Notes: generated by a model not told the origin, from the letters alone. 64,000 nt of DNA from an uncultured Prevotellaceae bacterium (GCA_902769805.1 CACXQL010000006.1:1-64000), one strand, 5' to 3'; counted from the first letter of the stretch, positions 1-9,360 are shown. Made by a program: numbers and translations.

Positions 1-1
1 T

Positions 2-292
2 TTAACCGAGTATTTCCCTTCAGCTATCCTGCAGTACGTGGTTAAGCAGCCGCTGAACCTGCTCGAGGTGGCTGAGAAATATGACATCAAGGCAAACCTT
101 GACGGTGGTGGTTTCACTGGTCAGAGTCAGGCACTGCGCCTTGCTATTGCCCGTGCACTGGTCAAGGTGAATGCTGAGGATAAGAAGGCTTTGAAGGTAC
201 AGGGTTTCCTCACCCGCGACTCTCGTGAGGTTGAGCGTAAGAAGCCAGGTCAACCAAAGGCTCGTCGTCGCTTCCAGTTCAGTAAGCGTTAA
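2..292 (+). CDS. rpsI: 30S ribosomal protein S9 (3' part)
   Basis: The reading frame enters from the left edge and ends in the basic S9 tail (KKPGQPKARRRFQFSKR), the part that reaches the decoding centre and contacts P-site tRNA. The stretch GGGFTGQSQALRLAIARAL is also typical of S9. The start and the first third of the protein lie outside the window. Downstream, rpsB and tsf follow on the same strand, an S9-S2-EF-Ts order common in Bacteroidota, so co-transcription is likely. The 137-bp gap to rpsB contains no promoter box that I can recognise. Confidence 0.96.
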   Translation, partial: LTEYFPSAILQYVVKQPLNLLEVAEKYDIKANLDGGGFTGQSQALRLAIARALVKVNAEDKKALKVQGFLTRDSREVERKKPGQPKARRRFQFSKR

Positions 293-429
293 TACTGGAC
301 TACGTTTAGTATCTAAACAGCTAAGACCTATAGGAACTGTAGTGGCTATAGTAACTATAATTACTCAGCTGCTGATTCTAACAAACAGAATTAAAAAGAA
401 AGTAAACAACAATTTAAAGTATTAAGACA

Positions 430-1305
430 ATGTCAAGAACTAATTTTGATATGTTATTGCAGGCTGGCTGTCATTTCGGTCACCTGAAGCGTAAGTGGAA
501 CCCTGCCATGGCACAGTATATCTACACTGAGCGTAATGGTATCCACATCATCGACCTCCACAAGACTGTTGCCAAGATTGACGAGGCTGCAGACGCCCTG
601 AAGCAGATTGCCAAGAGTGGTAAGAAAATTCTGTTCGTCGCTACTAAAAAACAGACGAAGGACATCATCGCTGACAAAGCTACCAGCGTTGGTATGCCTT
701 ACGTTATCGAGCGTTGGCCTGGTGGTATGTTGACAAACTTCCCGACTATCCGCAAGGCCGTTAAGAAAATGGCGAACATCGACAAACTGATGCAGGACGG
801 TACTTTCGCTAATCTCTCTAAGCGTGAGTTGTTGCAGATTACCCGTCAGCGTGCCAAACTGGAGAAGAACCTCGGTTCTATCGCTGACCTTACCCGTCTG
901 CCCTCTGCCCTCTTCGTCGTTGACGTACTGAAGGAGCAGATTGCCGTTCGCGAGGCTAACCGCTTAGGTATCCCCGTATTCGGTATCGTAGACACCAACT
1001 CTGATCCTAACAACATCGACTTCGTGATTCCTGCCAATGATGATGCTAAGGATAGCGTGGAGACCATCCTTACCGCTTGCTGCAATGCAATCAACGAGGG
1101 TCTCGAGGAGCGTAAGGTTGAGAAGGCTGACGAGAAGGCTGCTGACGCTCAGGCTGAGGCAGAGGCTACAGAAGAGGTAAAGCCTAAGCGCGCTACCCGC
1201 AAGCCCCGCAAGGCTGCTGAAGCAGTAGAAGAGAAGGCTGAGGCTCCTGCTGAGGAGAAGGCTGAAGAGGCCGCTCCTGCAGAAGAGGCTCCTGCTGCTG
1301 AGTAA
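430..1305 (+). CDS. rpsB: 30S ribosomal protein S2
   Basis: The protein has 291 residues. S2 signatures are clear: LLQAGCHFGH near the N-terminus, the WNPAMAQYIY block, and a central FGIVDTNSDPNNIDFVIPAND motif region. S2 joins the 30S subunit late and helps recruit S1 where S1 is present. The core ends near residue 225. It is followed by a tail of about 65 residues made almost only of Ala, Glu, Lys and Pro, which is low-complexity and probably disordered; such tails occur in Bacteroidota S2 but vary in length. tsf starts 37 bp downstream, the usual S2/EF-Ts pairing. Confidence 0.97.
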   Translation: MSRTNFDMLLQAGCHFGHLKRKWNPAMAQYIYTERNGIHIIDLHKTVAKIDEAADALKQIAKSGKKILFVATKKQTKDIIADKATSVGMPYVIERWPGGMLTNFPTIRKAVKKMANIDKLMQDGTFANLSKRELLQITRQRAKLEKNLGSIADLTRLPSALFVVDVLKEQIAVREANRLGIPVFGIVDTNSDPNNIDFVIPANDDAKDSVETILTACCNAINEGLEERKVEKADEKAADAQAEAEATEEVKPKRATRKPRKAAEAVEEKAEAPAEEKAEEAAPAEEAPAAE

Positions 1306-1342
1306 TACATTTTTAAAGACAAACATTAAAGATTAAAAGATT

Positions 1343-2338
1343 ATGGCTATTTCTATAGACGACATCAAGAAGTTGCGAGCTATGACTGGTGCGGGTCTGG
1401 CTGACGTAAAGAAGGCTCTGACTGAGGCTGAAGGAGACTTCGACAAGGCTAAGGAACTGCTCCGTGAGCGTGGACTTGCCATCGCTGCCAAGCGCAGTGA
1501 CCGTGAGACATCCAATGGTTGTGTACTCGTTAAGGCTGTTGACGGCTTCGCCGCTACCATCGCCTTGAAGTGTGAGACCGACTTCGTTGCCAATGGTGCC
1601 GACTTCATCGCTCTGACACAGAGCATCCTCGACGCTGCCATCGCTGCCAAAGCGAAGGACATTGAGGCTGTAAAGGCGCTCGATATCAACGGTCAGACAG
1701 CTCAGGAGGCTGTTACACAGCGCAGTGGTATCACTGGTGAGAAGATGGAGCTCGACGGTTACCTGACTCTTGAGGGTGAGAACATCGAGGTTTACGACCA
1801 CATGGGTAAGCACACCCTAACAACGATGGTACAGCTGAACAAGGCTGCTGCCGAAGTTGGTCACAAGCTGGCTATGCAGGTTGCTGCCATGAAGCCCGTT
1901 GCCTTGAATGCAGAGAGCGTTGACCAGAAAATCCTGGACGAGGAGTACAAGACCGCTGTTGAGAAAACTAAGCTCGAGCAGGTTGAGAAGTTTGTTGAGA
2001 ACAAGCTGAAAAAGGCTGGTATCAATCCTAACCTCGTTGACTCTGAGGATCATATTGAGTCTAACATGGCGAAGGGATGGCTCACACAGGAGCAGGCTGA
2101 CGAAGCCCGCAAGCTCATCGAGACTGCTAAGGCAGAGGGTGAGGCTCAGTTGAAGATGCCTATGATTGAGAACATCGCCAAGGGTCGTGTCAACAAGTTC
2201 CTGAAAGAGAACTGTCTGGTAGATCAGGAGTTCCAGTTCGGTGATGGCGACAAGGCAACTGTTTCTCAGTGGCTTGCCCAGCAGGACAAGGAACTGCAGA
2301 TTGTAGACTTCAAGCGTTTCACACTTGTTGCAGAGTAA
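1343..2338 (+). CDS. tsf: Elongation factor Ts
   Basis: The protein has 331 residues. EF-Ts is the guanine-nucleotide exchange factor of EF-Tu and acts in the cytoplasm. The N-terminal UBA-like segment (residues about 1-40, LRAMTGAGLADVKKAL) and the hallmark CETDFVAN motif near residue 78 are present, followed by the two dimerisation and core repeats. It lies 37 bp after rpsB. A strong terminator hairpin begins 16 bp after the stop codon and closes this ribosomal unit. Confidence 0.97.
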   Translation: MAISIDDIKKLRAMTGAGLADVKKALTEAEGDFDKAKELLRERGLAIAAKRSDRETSNGCVLVKAVDGFAATIALKCETDFVANGADFIALTQSILDAAIAAKAKDIEAVKALDINGQTAQEAVTQRSGITGEKMELDGYLTLEGENIEVYDHMGKHTLTTMVQLNKAAAEVGHKLAMQVAAMKPVALNAESVDQKILDEEYKTAVEKTKLEQVEKFVENKLKKAGINPNLVDSEDHIESNMAKGWLTQEQADEARKLIETAKAEGEAQLKMPMIENIAKGRVNKFLKENCLVDQEFQFGDGDKATVSQWLAQQDKELQIVDFKRFTLVAE

Positions 2339-2353
2339 TTTATTCTTATATAT

Positions 2354-2387
2354 AAAAAACGCTGGCTCGAATGAGTCAGCGTTTTTT
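2354..2387. terminator. Bidirectional rho-independent terminator
   Basis: The stem AACGCTGGCTC / GAGTCAGCGTT (one G-T pair) has a 4-nt loop, A6 on the left and T6 on the right. It therefore works in both directions, ending tsf on the plus strand and the convergent hypothetical gene (stop at 2395) on the minus strand. Confidence 0.9.
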
Positions 2388-2394
2388 GTTTCCT

Positions 2395-3384
2395 TTATTC
2401 ATCCCAATATCGTATCTTCCGCGTCTGTGTCACATTCGTTGTCTGGCTCTGTGCTCCTTTCTCCCAGTATACAACATTCAAAGCATTCCGCGTCCAGTTG
2501 CCCTCGTCATCATGCGCCTCATAGTTATTACGCATATTGACAGACATCACACACTCATTTGACTCATCAAACACTTTCTGACTGAGGTTCAGAATCTCAT
2601 CATTCTCATTATAGACATACTCATGAACGTAGGTGATACTGGCAGCCTTATTAGTTAGCGTACGCCTTATCAAGCGGTTCTGTTTATCATATTCATAGTC
2701 GATGACACTCATACCCTGTCGCTCCAGCATTTTACCTTGTATAAGATAGCCATACATATCATATTTCCTGTCGGTGATATCCGGATTCTCCATCTTACCA
2801 TTTCTGGCAAAACGCTCTAAGGCATTCTCTGCCACAGCATTCTCTGTAACCACCTCCTGCACATGTCCTTTCAGCCCGAAGAGCATCGCATCCTTATAAT
2901 AAGGTGTGGAAGGCATATAAAAGAAGTTCAGGTCAAAAGAACCATTGCCGTTATCAGTCTCTGACACTTTAATGTCTCCATATTCACCCAGAAAATATTC
3001 TGCACCTCCTCGAGTGGAATATGTCCCATACTCCGCCTCCAGCTTATTCAGGAAATAGGTGTGATTACGGGAGAGCAGTGCCTTGGTACGATAAGGACCG
3101 ATGGTGACGTAAACAGACTGTACAAACCGATTCGGCAATTGCATGTTCACCATGACCTTCGCACGGATGCCATAATAGTCACCACGGAAATACAAATCCT
3201 CACCGTCATCAGAGTTCCCCCACTCTGTGAATCCTTTTTCTCTCAGGGCAACGACAAAAGAATCGACAGGACCTTCCAACGGAATACCCATGAAATCCAT
3301 GCAACGGGTATCATGCCGAGACTGTGCCTGAACACCCGTCGTTCCAACGAGCATCAGCAATAGGATGAGTAACTTTTTCATCAT
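2395..3384 (-). CDS. Secreted hypothetical protein
   Basis: I do not recognise the family. The protein has 329 residues from MMKKLLILL and carries a Sec signal peptide ending near VQAQ. The first half has alternating aromatic beta-type sequence. The second half (residues about 205-250) contains YD-type segments such as YDMYGYLIQGK and YEYDKQNRLIRR, resembling RHS/YD or MORN-like beta repeats of cell-surface proteins. The open frame extends 7 codons further upstream, but those codons overlap the promoter box, so the ATG at 3384 (or 3381) is chosen. That places the start only about 7 nt after the -7 box, so the mRNA may be nearly leaderless. It is divergent from the FAH-family gene. Confidence 0.75.
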   Translation of the reverse strand: MMKKLLILLLMLVGTTGVQAQSRHDTRCMDFMGIPLEGPVDSFVVALREKGFTEWGNSDDGEDLYFRGDYYGIRAKVMVNMQLPNRFVQSVYVTIGPYRTKALLSRNHTYFLNKLEAEYGTYSTRGGAEYFLGEYGDIKVSETDNGNGSFDLNFFYMPSTPYYKDAMLFGLKGHVQEVVTENAVAENALERFARNGKMENPDITDRKYDMYGYLIQGKMLERQGMSVIDYEYDKQNRLIRRTLTNKAASITYVHEYVYNENDEILNLSQKVFDESNECVMSVNMRNNYEAHDDEGNWTRNALNVVYWEKGAQSQTTNVTQTRKIRYWDE

Positions 3385-3391
3385 TATGCTG

Positions 3392-3399
3392 CAAAGATA
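3392..3399 (-). promoter_or_regulatory. -7 promoter box for the secreted hypothetical gene
   Basis: TATCTTTG on the minus strand matches the Bacteroidota -7 consensus TAnnTTTG. It is the outer part of a 16-nt block, TATCTTTGCAGCATAA, that recurs as an exact inverted copy 22 nt away for the divergent gene. The ATG at 3384 follows after 7 nt. Confidence 0.7.
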
Positions 3400-3421
3400 A
3401 TGCATTTTAAGGAAAAATCCC

Positions 3422-3429
3422 TATCTTTG
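3422..3429 (+). promoter_or_regulatory. -7 promoter box for the FAH-porU-porV-ispF unit
   Basis: TATCTTTG on the plus strand lies 21 nt before the ATG at 3451. It marks the likely transcription start and rules out the longer open frame that begins at 3400. It sits in the second copy of the 16-nt inverted repeat shared with the divergent promoter. Confidence 0.75.
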
Positions 3430-3450
3430 CAGCATAAAATCATCAAAGAC

Positions 3451-4068
3451 ATGAAGATATTCGCAGTTGGCATGAACTACATCCAACACAATAAAGAGCT
3501 GGATGGAGCGTTATATAAACCAGAGAAGCCCGTGATTTTCACGAAAGCAGACTCAGCCTTGTTGAAGGATCACAAACCCTTCTTTATCCCCGACTGGAGT
3601 AAACAGGTGGATTATGAGACGGAGTTGGTAGTGCGTATCTGTCGTTTAGGGAAGAGTATCCCGGAGCGTTTTGCTCATCGCTATTACGATGCGGTAACGG
3701 TAGGCATCGACTTCACGGCACGTGACCTCCAGCGCGAGGCTCGCCAACAGGGATATCCCTGGGAGATCTGCAAGGGCTTTGACGGCTCTGCCGTCATTGG
3801 CGAATGGGTGGACATCCAGAAGTTCCGTGACATACAGGCAATCCACTTCCACCTCGACATCAACGGCAAGACCGTACAGGAAGGTTGTTCGAGCGACATG
3901 CTCTACAAGGTGGATGAACTGATAGCCTATATCTCTCGGTTCTTCACTCTTAAAACGGGTGACCTGCTCTATACAGGAACTCCTGTAGGCGTAGGTTCCG
4001 TACATATCGACGACCATCTGGAAGGGTGGTTGGAAGAACGAAAAGTATTGGAATTCAATTGTAAGTAG
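3451..4068 (+). CDS. Fumarylacetoacetate hydrolase family protein
   Basis: The protein has 205 residues, the short single-domain form of the FAH superfamily (cytoplasmic hydrolases or isomerases such as acylpyruvate hydrolase and oxaloacetate decarboxylase-like enzymes). Visible family marks are the N-terminal GMNYIQHNKEL, the metal-binding acidic pair in DYETELVVRI, GIDFTARDLQ, and TGTPVGVG near the C-terminus. The start MKIFAVGMNY follows the promoter. The stop codon directly abuts the ATG of porU, so the two genes are surely co-transcribed, although no functional link with secretion is known to me. The exact substrate cannot be told. Confidence 0.88.
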   Translation: MKIFAVGMNYIQHNKELDGALYKPEKPVIFTKADSALLKDHKPFFIPDWSKQVDYETELVVRICRLGKSIPERFAHRYYDAVTVGIDFTARDLQREARQQGYPWEICKGFDGSAVIGEWVDIQKFRDIQAIHFHLDINGKTVQEGCSSDMLYKVDELIAYISRFFTLKTGDLLYTGTPVGVGSVHIDDHLEGWLEERKVLEFNCK

Positions 4069-7000
4069 ATGAAGAAATACATACTAAGTCTGTTACTGTT
4101 GCTCTCCTGTCTGGGTATAGAGGCGCAACGGTTCTTCAACCTGACGGCACCGCAAGTCAGGATTGACTCAGTATTACCACAATTTACCTACTCTATTCCT
4201 CTTTACGACAACTACGCGGACTCCACTTATACCCTTAGCATTGAATATCCCGAGTTTATCCCTATGGGGGACGCGGATGTCCGCAGCTACTATGCCATCA
4301 CGAAAGAGCCTTTACCTAAGCTGCCACATATACAGCAACAGATTACCATCTCACGCAAGAAGGCCTCTTTGGAGCTATCTATGGTACCACTGGTCTACCG
4401 TAACAAGAAATACCAGAAGTTAGTCAGCTTCATGTTGAAAGTGGAATCTAAGGCTATCAGCAAGAGGAATCGTGCCAAGAGAGCACCAGATGGTCAACGC
4501 TATGCTGACCATTCCGTATTGGCTGAAGGGACGTGGGTGAAGATACGCATCCCTGAGACAGGTATCTATCAACTCAGCAGCGACCTCATCCAGAAGGCAG
4601 GTCTCTCGAATAACAGCAAGGTAAAGATTTACGGCTATGGCGGAGCTTTGCAACCAGAGAAATTGACACCAGAATATCTGACAGAGACGGATGACCTGCA
4701 AGAAATCCCCACCTGTACGGTTGGCGGACGCCGTCTATTCTATGCCGTCGGTCCCGTCACATGGAACGAGAAGCACCAGCGCATCCGTAATCCCTATTCC
4801 GACTACGGCTATTATTTCCTGACAGAGAGTGATGGTGAGCCCATGTCCATCAGTCAGGAAGAGTTCCTGGCATCCTATTATCCTACGGAGGATACCCATA
4901 ACACACTCTATGAAGTAGATGACTTTGCCTGGTATCAAGGAGGAAGGAACCTCTATGATGCTACAGAATTGACAACAGGCAATAATGACTATACCCTCAA
5001 AGCCTCATCCACAAAAGGTACTGTGACAGTAGTTGTCTCTGCCGACAAAGCAACTTCCGCTTCCGTCAGTGTCAATGACAAAAGTGTAGGCAACGTCTCC
5101 GTCAGTTCCCCTGGTAACTACGATGCCATGCGTACGGCGATCAAAACCTTTGAAGTCGACAACCTCACAGCCTCTAATAAGATAAGGATTAGCAACAGCA
5201 ATAGTGCAGCAACCTTACGACTCGACTATATCTCACTTTATAGTGAGAAGGCTGCTTCAGCTCCTGACCTGTCGTCAGGCAGTTTCCCTGTTCCTGAATA
5301 TGTAGAGAGTGTTGCCAATCAGGACCACCATGCCGACGAGGCTGCGGATATGGTTATCATCATTCCTTCCAGTAAGAGAATGGAGAAACAGGCAGAGCGC
5401 CTGAAAGCCATCCACGAGGCGAAGGACTCTTTCCGTATCCGTATCATCCCTGCTGACGAACTCTATAATGAGTTCAGCAGCGGCACACCTGATGCCAATG
5501 CCTATCGCCGCTACCTGAAGATGCTCTACGACAAGGCAAAGACGGAGAGCGACATGCCCAAGTACCTGTTACTGTTTGGTGATGGAGCCTGGGACAACCG
5601 TATGTTATCAACCGCATGGCTGAAAGAGGTTCCTGAAGACTTCCTGCTCTGCTATGAGAGTGAGAACTCTTACAGCAATACCGACTGTTATGTCAGCGAC
5701 GACTATTTCTGTCTGTTGGATGACAACGAGGGAGGGGACATGCTTCACAGTGACAAGCCCGATGTTGCCGTAGGACGCTTCCCTGTACGCACTGTGGAAC
5801 AGGCAATGGTCATGGTAGACAAGGTAGAGAACTATATCAGCAACCAATATGCCGGTGCTTGGCAGAATACCGTCTGTGTAATGGGTGATGACGGCAATAA
5901 CAACCAGCACATGAAGGATGCCAATGAGGTATCGAACCTCATTGAGGAGCTACGTCCCACTATGCAGGTGAAACGGGTAATGTGGGATGCCTATCCTCGC
6001 GTCACTACCTCCACAGGCAACCGCTACCCAGATGTCACCCGACTAATCAGGCAGCAGATGGCAAGTGGTTCACTGATGATGAACTATTCCGGACATGGTT
6101 CCCCTAACGCCTTCTCTCATGAATATGTACTAAACCTACAAGACTTTGAGGAAACCGTGTCTACCCGTCTTCCGCTATGGGTGACAGCATCCTGTGACAT
6201 CATGCCCTTCGACGGACAGCATGATAATATCGGAGAGGCTGCGGTACTCAACAAGAACGGAGGTGCCATCGCTTTCTATGGGACAACACGTACTGTCTAT
6301 CAGTCATATAACATCGTCATGAACCTTACCTTCATGCGTCATCTCTTCGGTGCAGGAACGAATATTGCTATCGGTGAAGCTGTGAGACTGGCAAAGAACG
6401 AACTCATACAGACGGGCAGTGACATGACAGCCAACAAACTGCAATACTCCCTATTGGGAGACCCTGCTCTTGTATTGGCAACACCTACCGCCCCTGTCGT
6501 CATTGATGCCATCAACCGCCAGGAGCTGTCTTCACTTACGGAGAACCTGCATATCGGAGCTGGCGAGACCGTAACCATCAACGGACATATCGCCACGAAG
6601 GATGGACAGGATGACAACAGTTTCAATGGTGAGATGACAGCAACGGTACGAGATGCCGCCGAGAAGATTGTCTGTCGTCTGAACGATGCCTCCGAGGCAG
6701 AGACTGCCTTTACCTATACAGACCGTACCAAGGTTCTCTATCAAGGCAGTGACAGCGTACGGCAAGGACGCTTCGCGTTCTCTTTCACCGTCCCTCGTGA
6801 CATCAGTTACTCAGAGGTTCCAGGACTCGTCAATATCTATGCTGTCAGCAATGACAAGCAGAAAGAGGCAAGTGGTTATACCGACCGTGTAGCATTCGGA
6901 GGTACAGGTCATGAAGGTAACGACTATGAGGGACCATCGGTATTCTGCTATCTTAACAACAGCTCTTTCGTGGATGGAGGTATTGTCAACCCCACCCCAT

Positions 7001-7587
7001 ACTTTGTCGCTGAACTGGCAGACTCTTGCGGTATCAACTCAACGGGCAACGGTATCGGACACGACCTGCAACTGATCATCGACGGAGAGTTGGCACACAC
7101 CTATACCCTTAACGACTATTTCCATTACGACTTCGGCAGTCATACTAAGGGAACGGTGGGATTCAGTATTCCCGAACTCAGCGAAGGTCCACACCGACTG
7201 CAGTTCCGTGCCTGGGATGTCCTCAATAATGCCACCACCAGCGAGCTGAACTTCCAGGTGTCTAAGGATATGGCACCAGAACTCTTTGACGTGGAATGTA
7301 CACAGAACCCTGCCACTACCACTACAGGATTCCGTATCATCCATGACAGGGCAGGCTGCAATATGGACATCATACTCGACATCTTCGACATGGCAGGACA
7401 CCATCTGTGGCAGCATACAGAACATGGTACACCTGTGGATAACAGCTATACCATTAACTGGGACCTCTGCATTGACGGAGGCAGACGGTTGCACACTGGT
7501 GTCTATCTCTACAGGGTCCGTATCAGCAGCAACGGTTCTGGTCAGACTTCCAAGGCGAAGAAATTGATTGTCATAAGCAATAAATAA
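4069..7587 (+). CDS. porU: Type IX secretion system sortase PorU
   Basis: The protein has 1172 residues with a signal peptide ending near GIEAQ. PorU is the outer-membrane-associated C25-family (gingipain-like) cysteine peptidase that removes the C-terminal signal of T9SS cargo and attaches the cargo to the cell surface, working with PorV. The C25 domain spans about residues 420-800. The catalytic His lies in NYSGHGSPNAF (about H676) and the catalytic Cys in VTASCDIMPFDG (about C709). The end (about 1090-1172) has the gliding-motility/FlgD-like beta-sandwich with HTGVYLYRV. The next gene is porV, which supports the call strongly. Confidence 0.93.
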   Translation: MKKYILSLLLLLSCLGIEAQRFFNLTAPQVRIDSVLPQFTYSIPLYDNYADSTYTLSIEYPEFIPMGDADVRSYYAITKEPLPKLPHIQQQITISRKKASLELSMVPLVYRNKKYQKLVSFMLKVESKAISKRNRAKRAPDGQRYADHSVLAEGTWVKIRIPETGIYQLSSDLIQKAGLSNNSKVKIYGYGGALQPEKLTPEYLTETDDLQEIPTCTVGGRRLFYAVGPVTWNEKHQRIRNPYSDYGYYFLTESDGEPMSISQEEFLASYYPTEDTHNTLYEVDDFAWYQGGRNLYDATELTTGNNDYTLKASSTKGTVTVVVSADKATSASVSVNDKSVGNVSVSSPGNYDAMRTAIKTFEVDNLTASNKIRISNSNSAATLRLDYISLYSEKAASAPDLSSGSFPVPEYVESVANQDHHADEAADMVIIIPSSKRMEKQAERLKAIHEAKDSFRIRIIPADELYNEFSSGTPDANAYRRYLKMLYDKAKTESDMPKYLLLFGDGAWDNRMLSTAWLKEVPEDFLLCYESENSYSNTDCYVSDDYFCLLDDNEGGDMLHSDKPDVAVGRFPVRTVEQAMVMVDKVENYISNQYAGAWQNTVCVMGDDGNNNQHMKDANEVSNLIEELRPTMQVKRVMWDAYPRVTTSTGNRYPDVTRLIRQQMASGSLMMNYSGHGSPNAFSHEYVLNLQDFEETVSTRLPLWVTASCDIMPFDGQHDNIGEAAVLNKNGGAIAFYGTTRTVYQSYNIVMNLTFMRHLFGAGTNIAIGEAVRLAKNELIQTGSDMTANKLQYSLLGDPALVLATPTAPVVIDAINRQELSSLTENLHIGAGETVTINGHIATKDGQDDNSFNGEMTATVRDAAEKIVCRLNDASEAETAFTYTDRTKVLYQGSDSVRQGRFAFSFTVPRDISYSEVPGLVNIYAVSNDKQKEASGYTDRVAFGGTGHEGNDYEGPSVFCYLNNSSFVDGGIVNPTPYFVAELADSCGINSTGNGIGHDLQLIIDGELAHTYTLNDYFHYDFGSHTKGTVGFSIPELSEGPHRLQFRAWDVLNNATTSELNFQVSKDMAPELFDVECTQNPATTTTGFRIIHDRAGCNMDIILDIFDMAGHHLWQHTEHGTPVDNSYTINWDLCIDGGRRLHTGVYLYRVRISSNGSGQTSKAKKLIVISNK

Positions 7588-7609
7588 GCAAACTACTGCG
7601 TTTAGAAAG

Positions 7610-8776
7610 ATGATGAAAGCAAATAAGTTATATACCACCGTCGCATGCCTGTTGCTTGCCGCCACAATGAAGGCACAGGACACGAAGAGTCAGTTCAATC
7701 CGATTGAGCATGCAGTAGTCTCACAGACCATCGCCCCTGATGCCCGTGCCGCCGGTATGGGTGACGTGGGTGCCGCTACTGACCCGGATGTCAACTCACA
7801 ATATTGGAATCCTGCAAAGTATCCGTTCTGCATCAGTCGTGCAGGCATTGCCTTGAACTATACCCCATGGCTCCGCCAGTTAGTTAATGACATCAGTCTG
7901 GCCTATGTGGCTGGCTACTACCGTATCGGCGACTATTCCGCCATCTCAGGGTCCCTGCGCTATTTCTCTTTGGGTGAGGTGATGACATCAATGGAAGATA
8001 ACGCAATGACGGTGAAGCCCTATGAGATGTCACTGGATGTAGCCTACTCGCTGATGCTCAGTGAGAAGTTCTCTATCGCCGCTGCCATCCGCTGGCTGTA
8101 TAGTGACCTCCGCTACGACTATTCGGAAGATGCATCACCTGCGTCTGCCTTTGCAGCTGATGTCGCCTTGTATTATAACAACTATTTCAATATCGGACAG
8201 CGCGAGTGTCAGTTGGGTATTGGTATGAATATCTCCAACGTAGGTAGTAAGATTACCTATTTCGGTGACGACCGCTCTAACTTCCTGCCTGCCAATCTGC
8301 GTCTGGGTGCCTCGCTGATGGTTCCCATCAACGAGTACAACCGATTCTCGATAGCCGCTGATGCCAATAAATTACTGGTGCCTACTGTTCCTAAACAGGA
8401 GGAGGGTGAGTCGAAAGAAGACTATGAGCAACGTGTCATCGAAGAATATAATGACGTAGGCTCTATCGCAGGTATCTTCAAGAGTTTCCACGATGCCCCT
8501 GGCGGTTTCAAGGAGGAGCTACAGGAGATACAGTGGAGCGTGGGTGCCGAATATGTCTATCACGACCAGTTCTCCCTCCGTGCAGGTTATCATCACCAGA
8601 GTGAGAACAAAGGAAACCTGAAATACTTCACCGTCGGTGGTGGTTTCCGTATGAGTGTCTTCTCCCTTGATGTGGGTTATGTGATTGCCACTTCCAAGAG
8701 CAACCCACTGGATCAGACACTTCGTTTCACCCTTGCCTTCGATATGGACGGCATCAAAGACCTGTTTAAAAGGTAA
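7610..8776 (+). CDS. porV: Type IX secretion system outer membrane protein PorV
   Basis: The protein has 388 residues with a signal peptide ending near TMKAQ. PorV is a FadL-like outer-membrane beta-barrel that shuttles T9SS cargo from the translocon to the PorU sortase. The conserved opening after the signal (PDARAAGMGDVGAATDPDVNSQYWNPAK) and the barrel-like alternating sequence to the final FTLAFD identify it. It starts 22 bp after porU. The stop codon sits at the beginning of an A/G-rich octamer repeat that leads into ispF. None of the glycoside hydrolases in the window carries an obvious T9SS C-terminal signal, so the cargo is encoded elsewhere. Confidence 0.93.
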   Translation: MMKANKLYTTVACLLLAATMKAQDTKSQFNPIEHAVVSQTIAPDARAAGMGDVGAATDPDVNSQYWNPAKYPFCISRAGIALNYTPWLRQLVNDISLAYVAGYYRIGDYSAISGSLRYFSLGEVMTSMEDNAMTVKPYEMSLDVAYSLMLSEKFSIAAAIRWLYSDLRYDYSEDASPASAFAADVALYYNNYFNIGQRECQLGIGMNISNVGSKITYFGDDRSNFLPANLRLGASLMVPINEYNRFSIAADANKLLVPTVPKQEEGESKEDYEQRVIEEYNDVGSIAGIFKSFHDAPGGFKEELQEIQWSVGAEYVYHDQFSLRAGYHHQSENKGNLKYFTVGGGFRMSVFSLDVGYVIATSKSNPLDQTLRFTLAFDMDGIKDLFKR

Positions 8777-8795
8777 AAAAGTAAAAAGGTAAATA
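8772..8795 (+). repeat. Short tandem octamer, about three units
   Basis: Three near-identical 8-nt units of the form GGTAAAAA / AGTAAAAA / GGTAAATA lie between the porV stop and the ispF start. The first unit contains the porV stop codon. They resemble the other short tandem repeats of this window in sitting exactly at a gene end. Confidence 0.6.
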
Positions 8796-9271
8796 TGATC
8801 AGAGTCGGAATGGGATATGATGTCCATCGGTTGGTTCCCCATCGGGAACTATGGATGGGCGGTATCAAGTTAGAGCATGAATTAGGTCTCTTGGGACATA
8901 GTGATGCTGACGTGCTGATACACGCCATCTGTGATGCCATCCTCGGTGCTGCCAACATGCGTGACATCGGCTACCACTTCCCCGATACCAGTGCTGAGAC
9001 GGAAGGCATGGACAGCAAGATTATCCTGAAGAAGACTATTGAGCTCATCGCCACCAAAGGCTATCATTTGGTGAACATCGATGCCACCATCTGTGCCGAG
9101 CGTCCGAAGATGAATCCCCATATCCCTGCCATGCAGCAGTGTATGGCACAAGTCATCGGTTGCGACACAGATGCTATCTCTATCAAAGCGACCACAACCG
9201 AAAAGCTCGGTTTCACTGGCAGGCAGGAAGGTATCTCCGCCTATGCCGTTGCACTGATAGAGAAAGCATAA
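8795..9271 (+). CDS. ispF: 2-C-methyl-D-erythritol 2,4-cyclodiphosphate synthase
   Basis: The protein has 158 residues, the normal length for IspF. It converts CDP-methylerythritol 2-phosphate to methylerythritol cyclodiphosphate in the cytoplasmic MEP isoprenoid pathway and works as a trimer. The zinc-binding DVH in GMGYDVHRL (residues about 8-10) and the downstream HSDADVLIHA motif are present, as is the C-terminal TTTEKLGFTGRQEGISAYAVALI signature. It starts 18 bp after porV and probably belongs to the same transcript. Confidence 0.97.
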   Translation: MIRVGMGYDVHRLVPHRELWMGGIKLEHELGLLGHSDADVLIHAICDAILGAANMRDIGYHFPDTSAETEGMDSKIILKKTIELIATKGYHLVNIDATICAERPKMNPHIPAMQQCMAQVIGCDTDAISIKATTTEKLGFTGRQEGISAYAVALIEKA

Positions 9272-9360
9272 CAATACCATCAAGAAGACATACTGGATTT
9301 CATATTCGATATCATCACGTACTTTTCTGCATAATTAGTTTGATAAGTAAAATAGATTAT

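Noticed and set aside
3400..3450. Longer N-terminal extensions of open frames (also at 9450, 11398, 35670-35726, 42029-42127, 62352)
   Set aside because: In each case the extension runs through a promoter box, tandem repeat or terminator, and a start with signal peptide or family N-terminus follows inside.
7039..7683. 214-codon open frame opposite porU
   Set aside because: Shadow frame, no promoter, overlaps the conserved PorU C-terminal domain.
4069..8776. T9SS cargo among the glycoside hydrolases of this window
   Set aside because: PorU and PorV are present, but the enzymes end in ordinary catalytic or binding domains without a recognisable C-terminal sorting domain.
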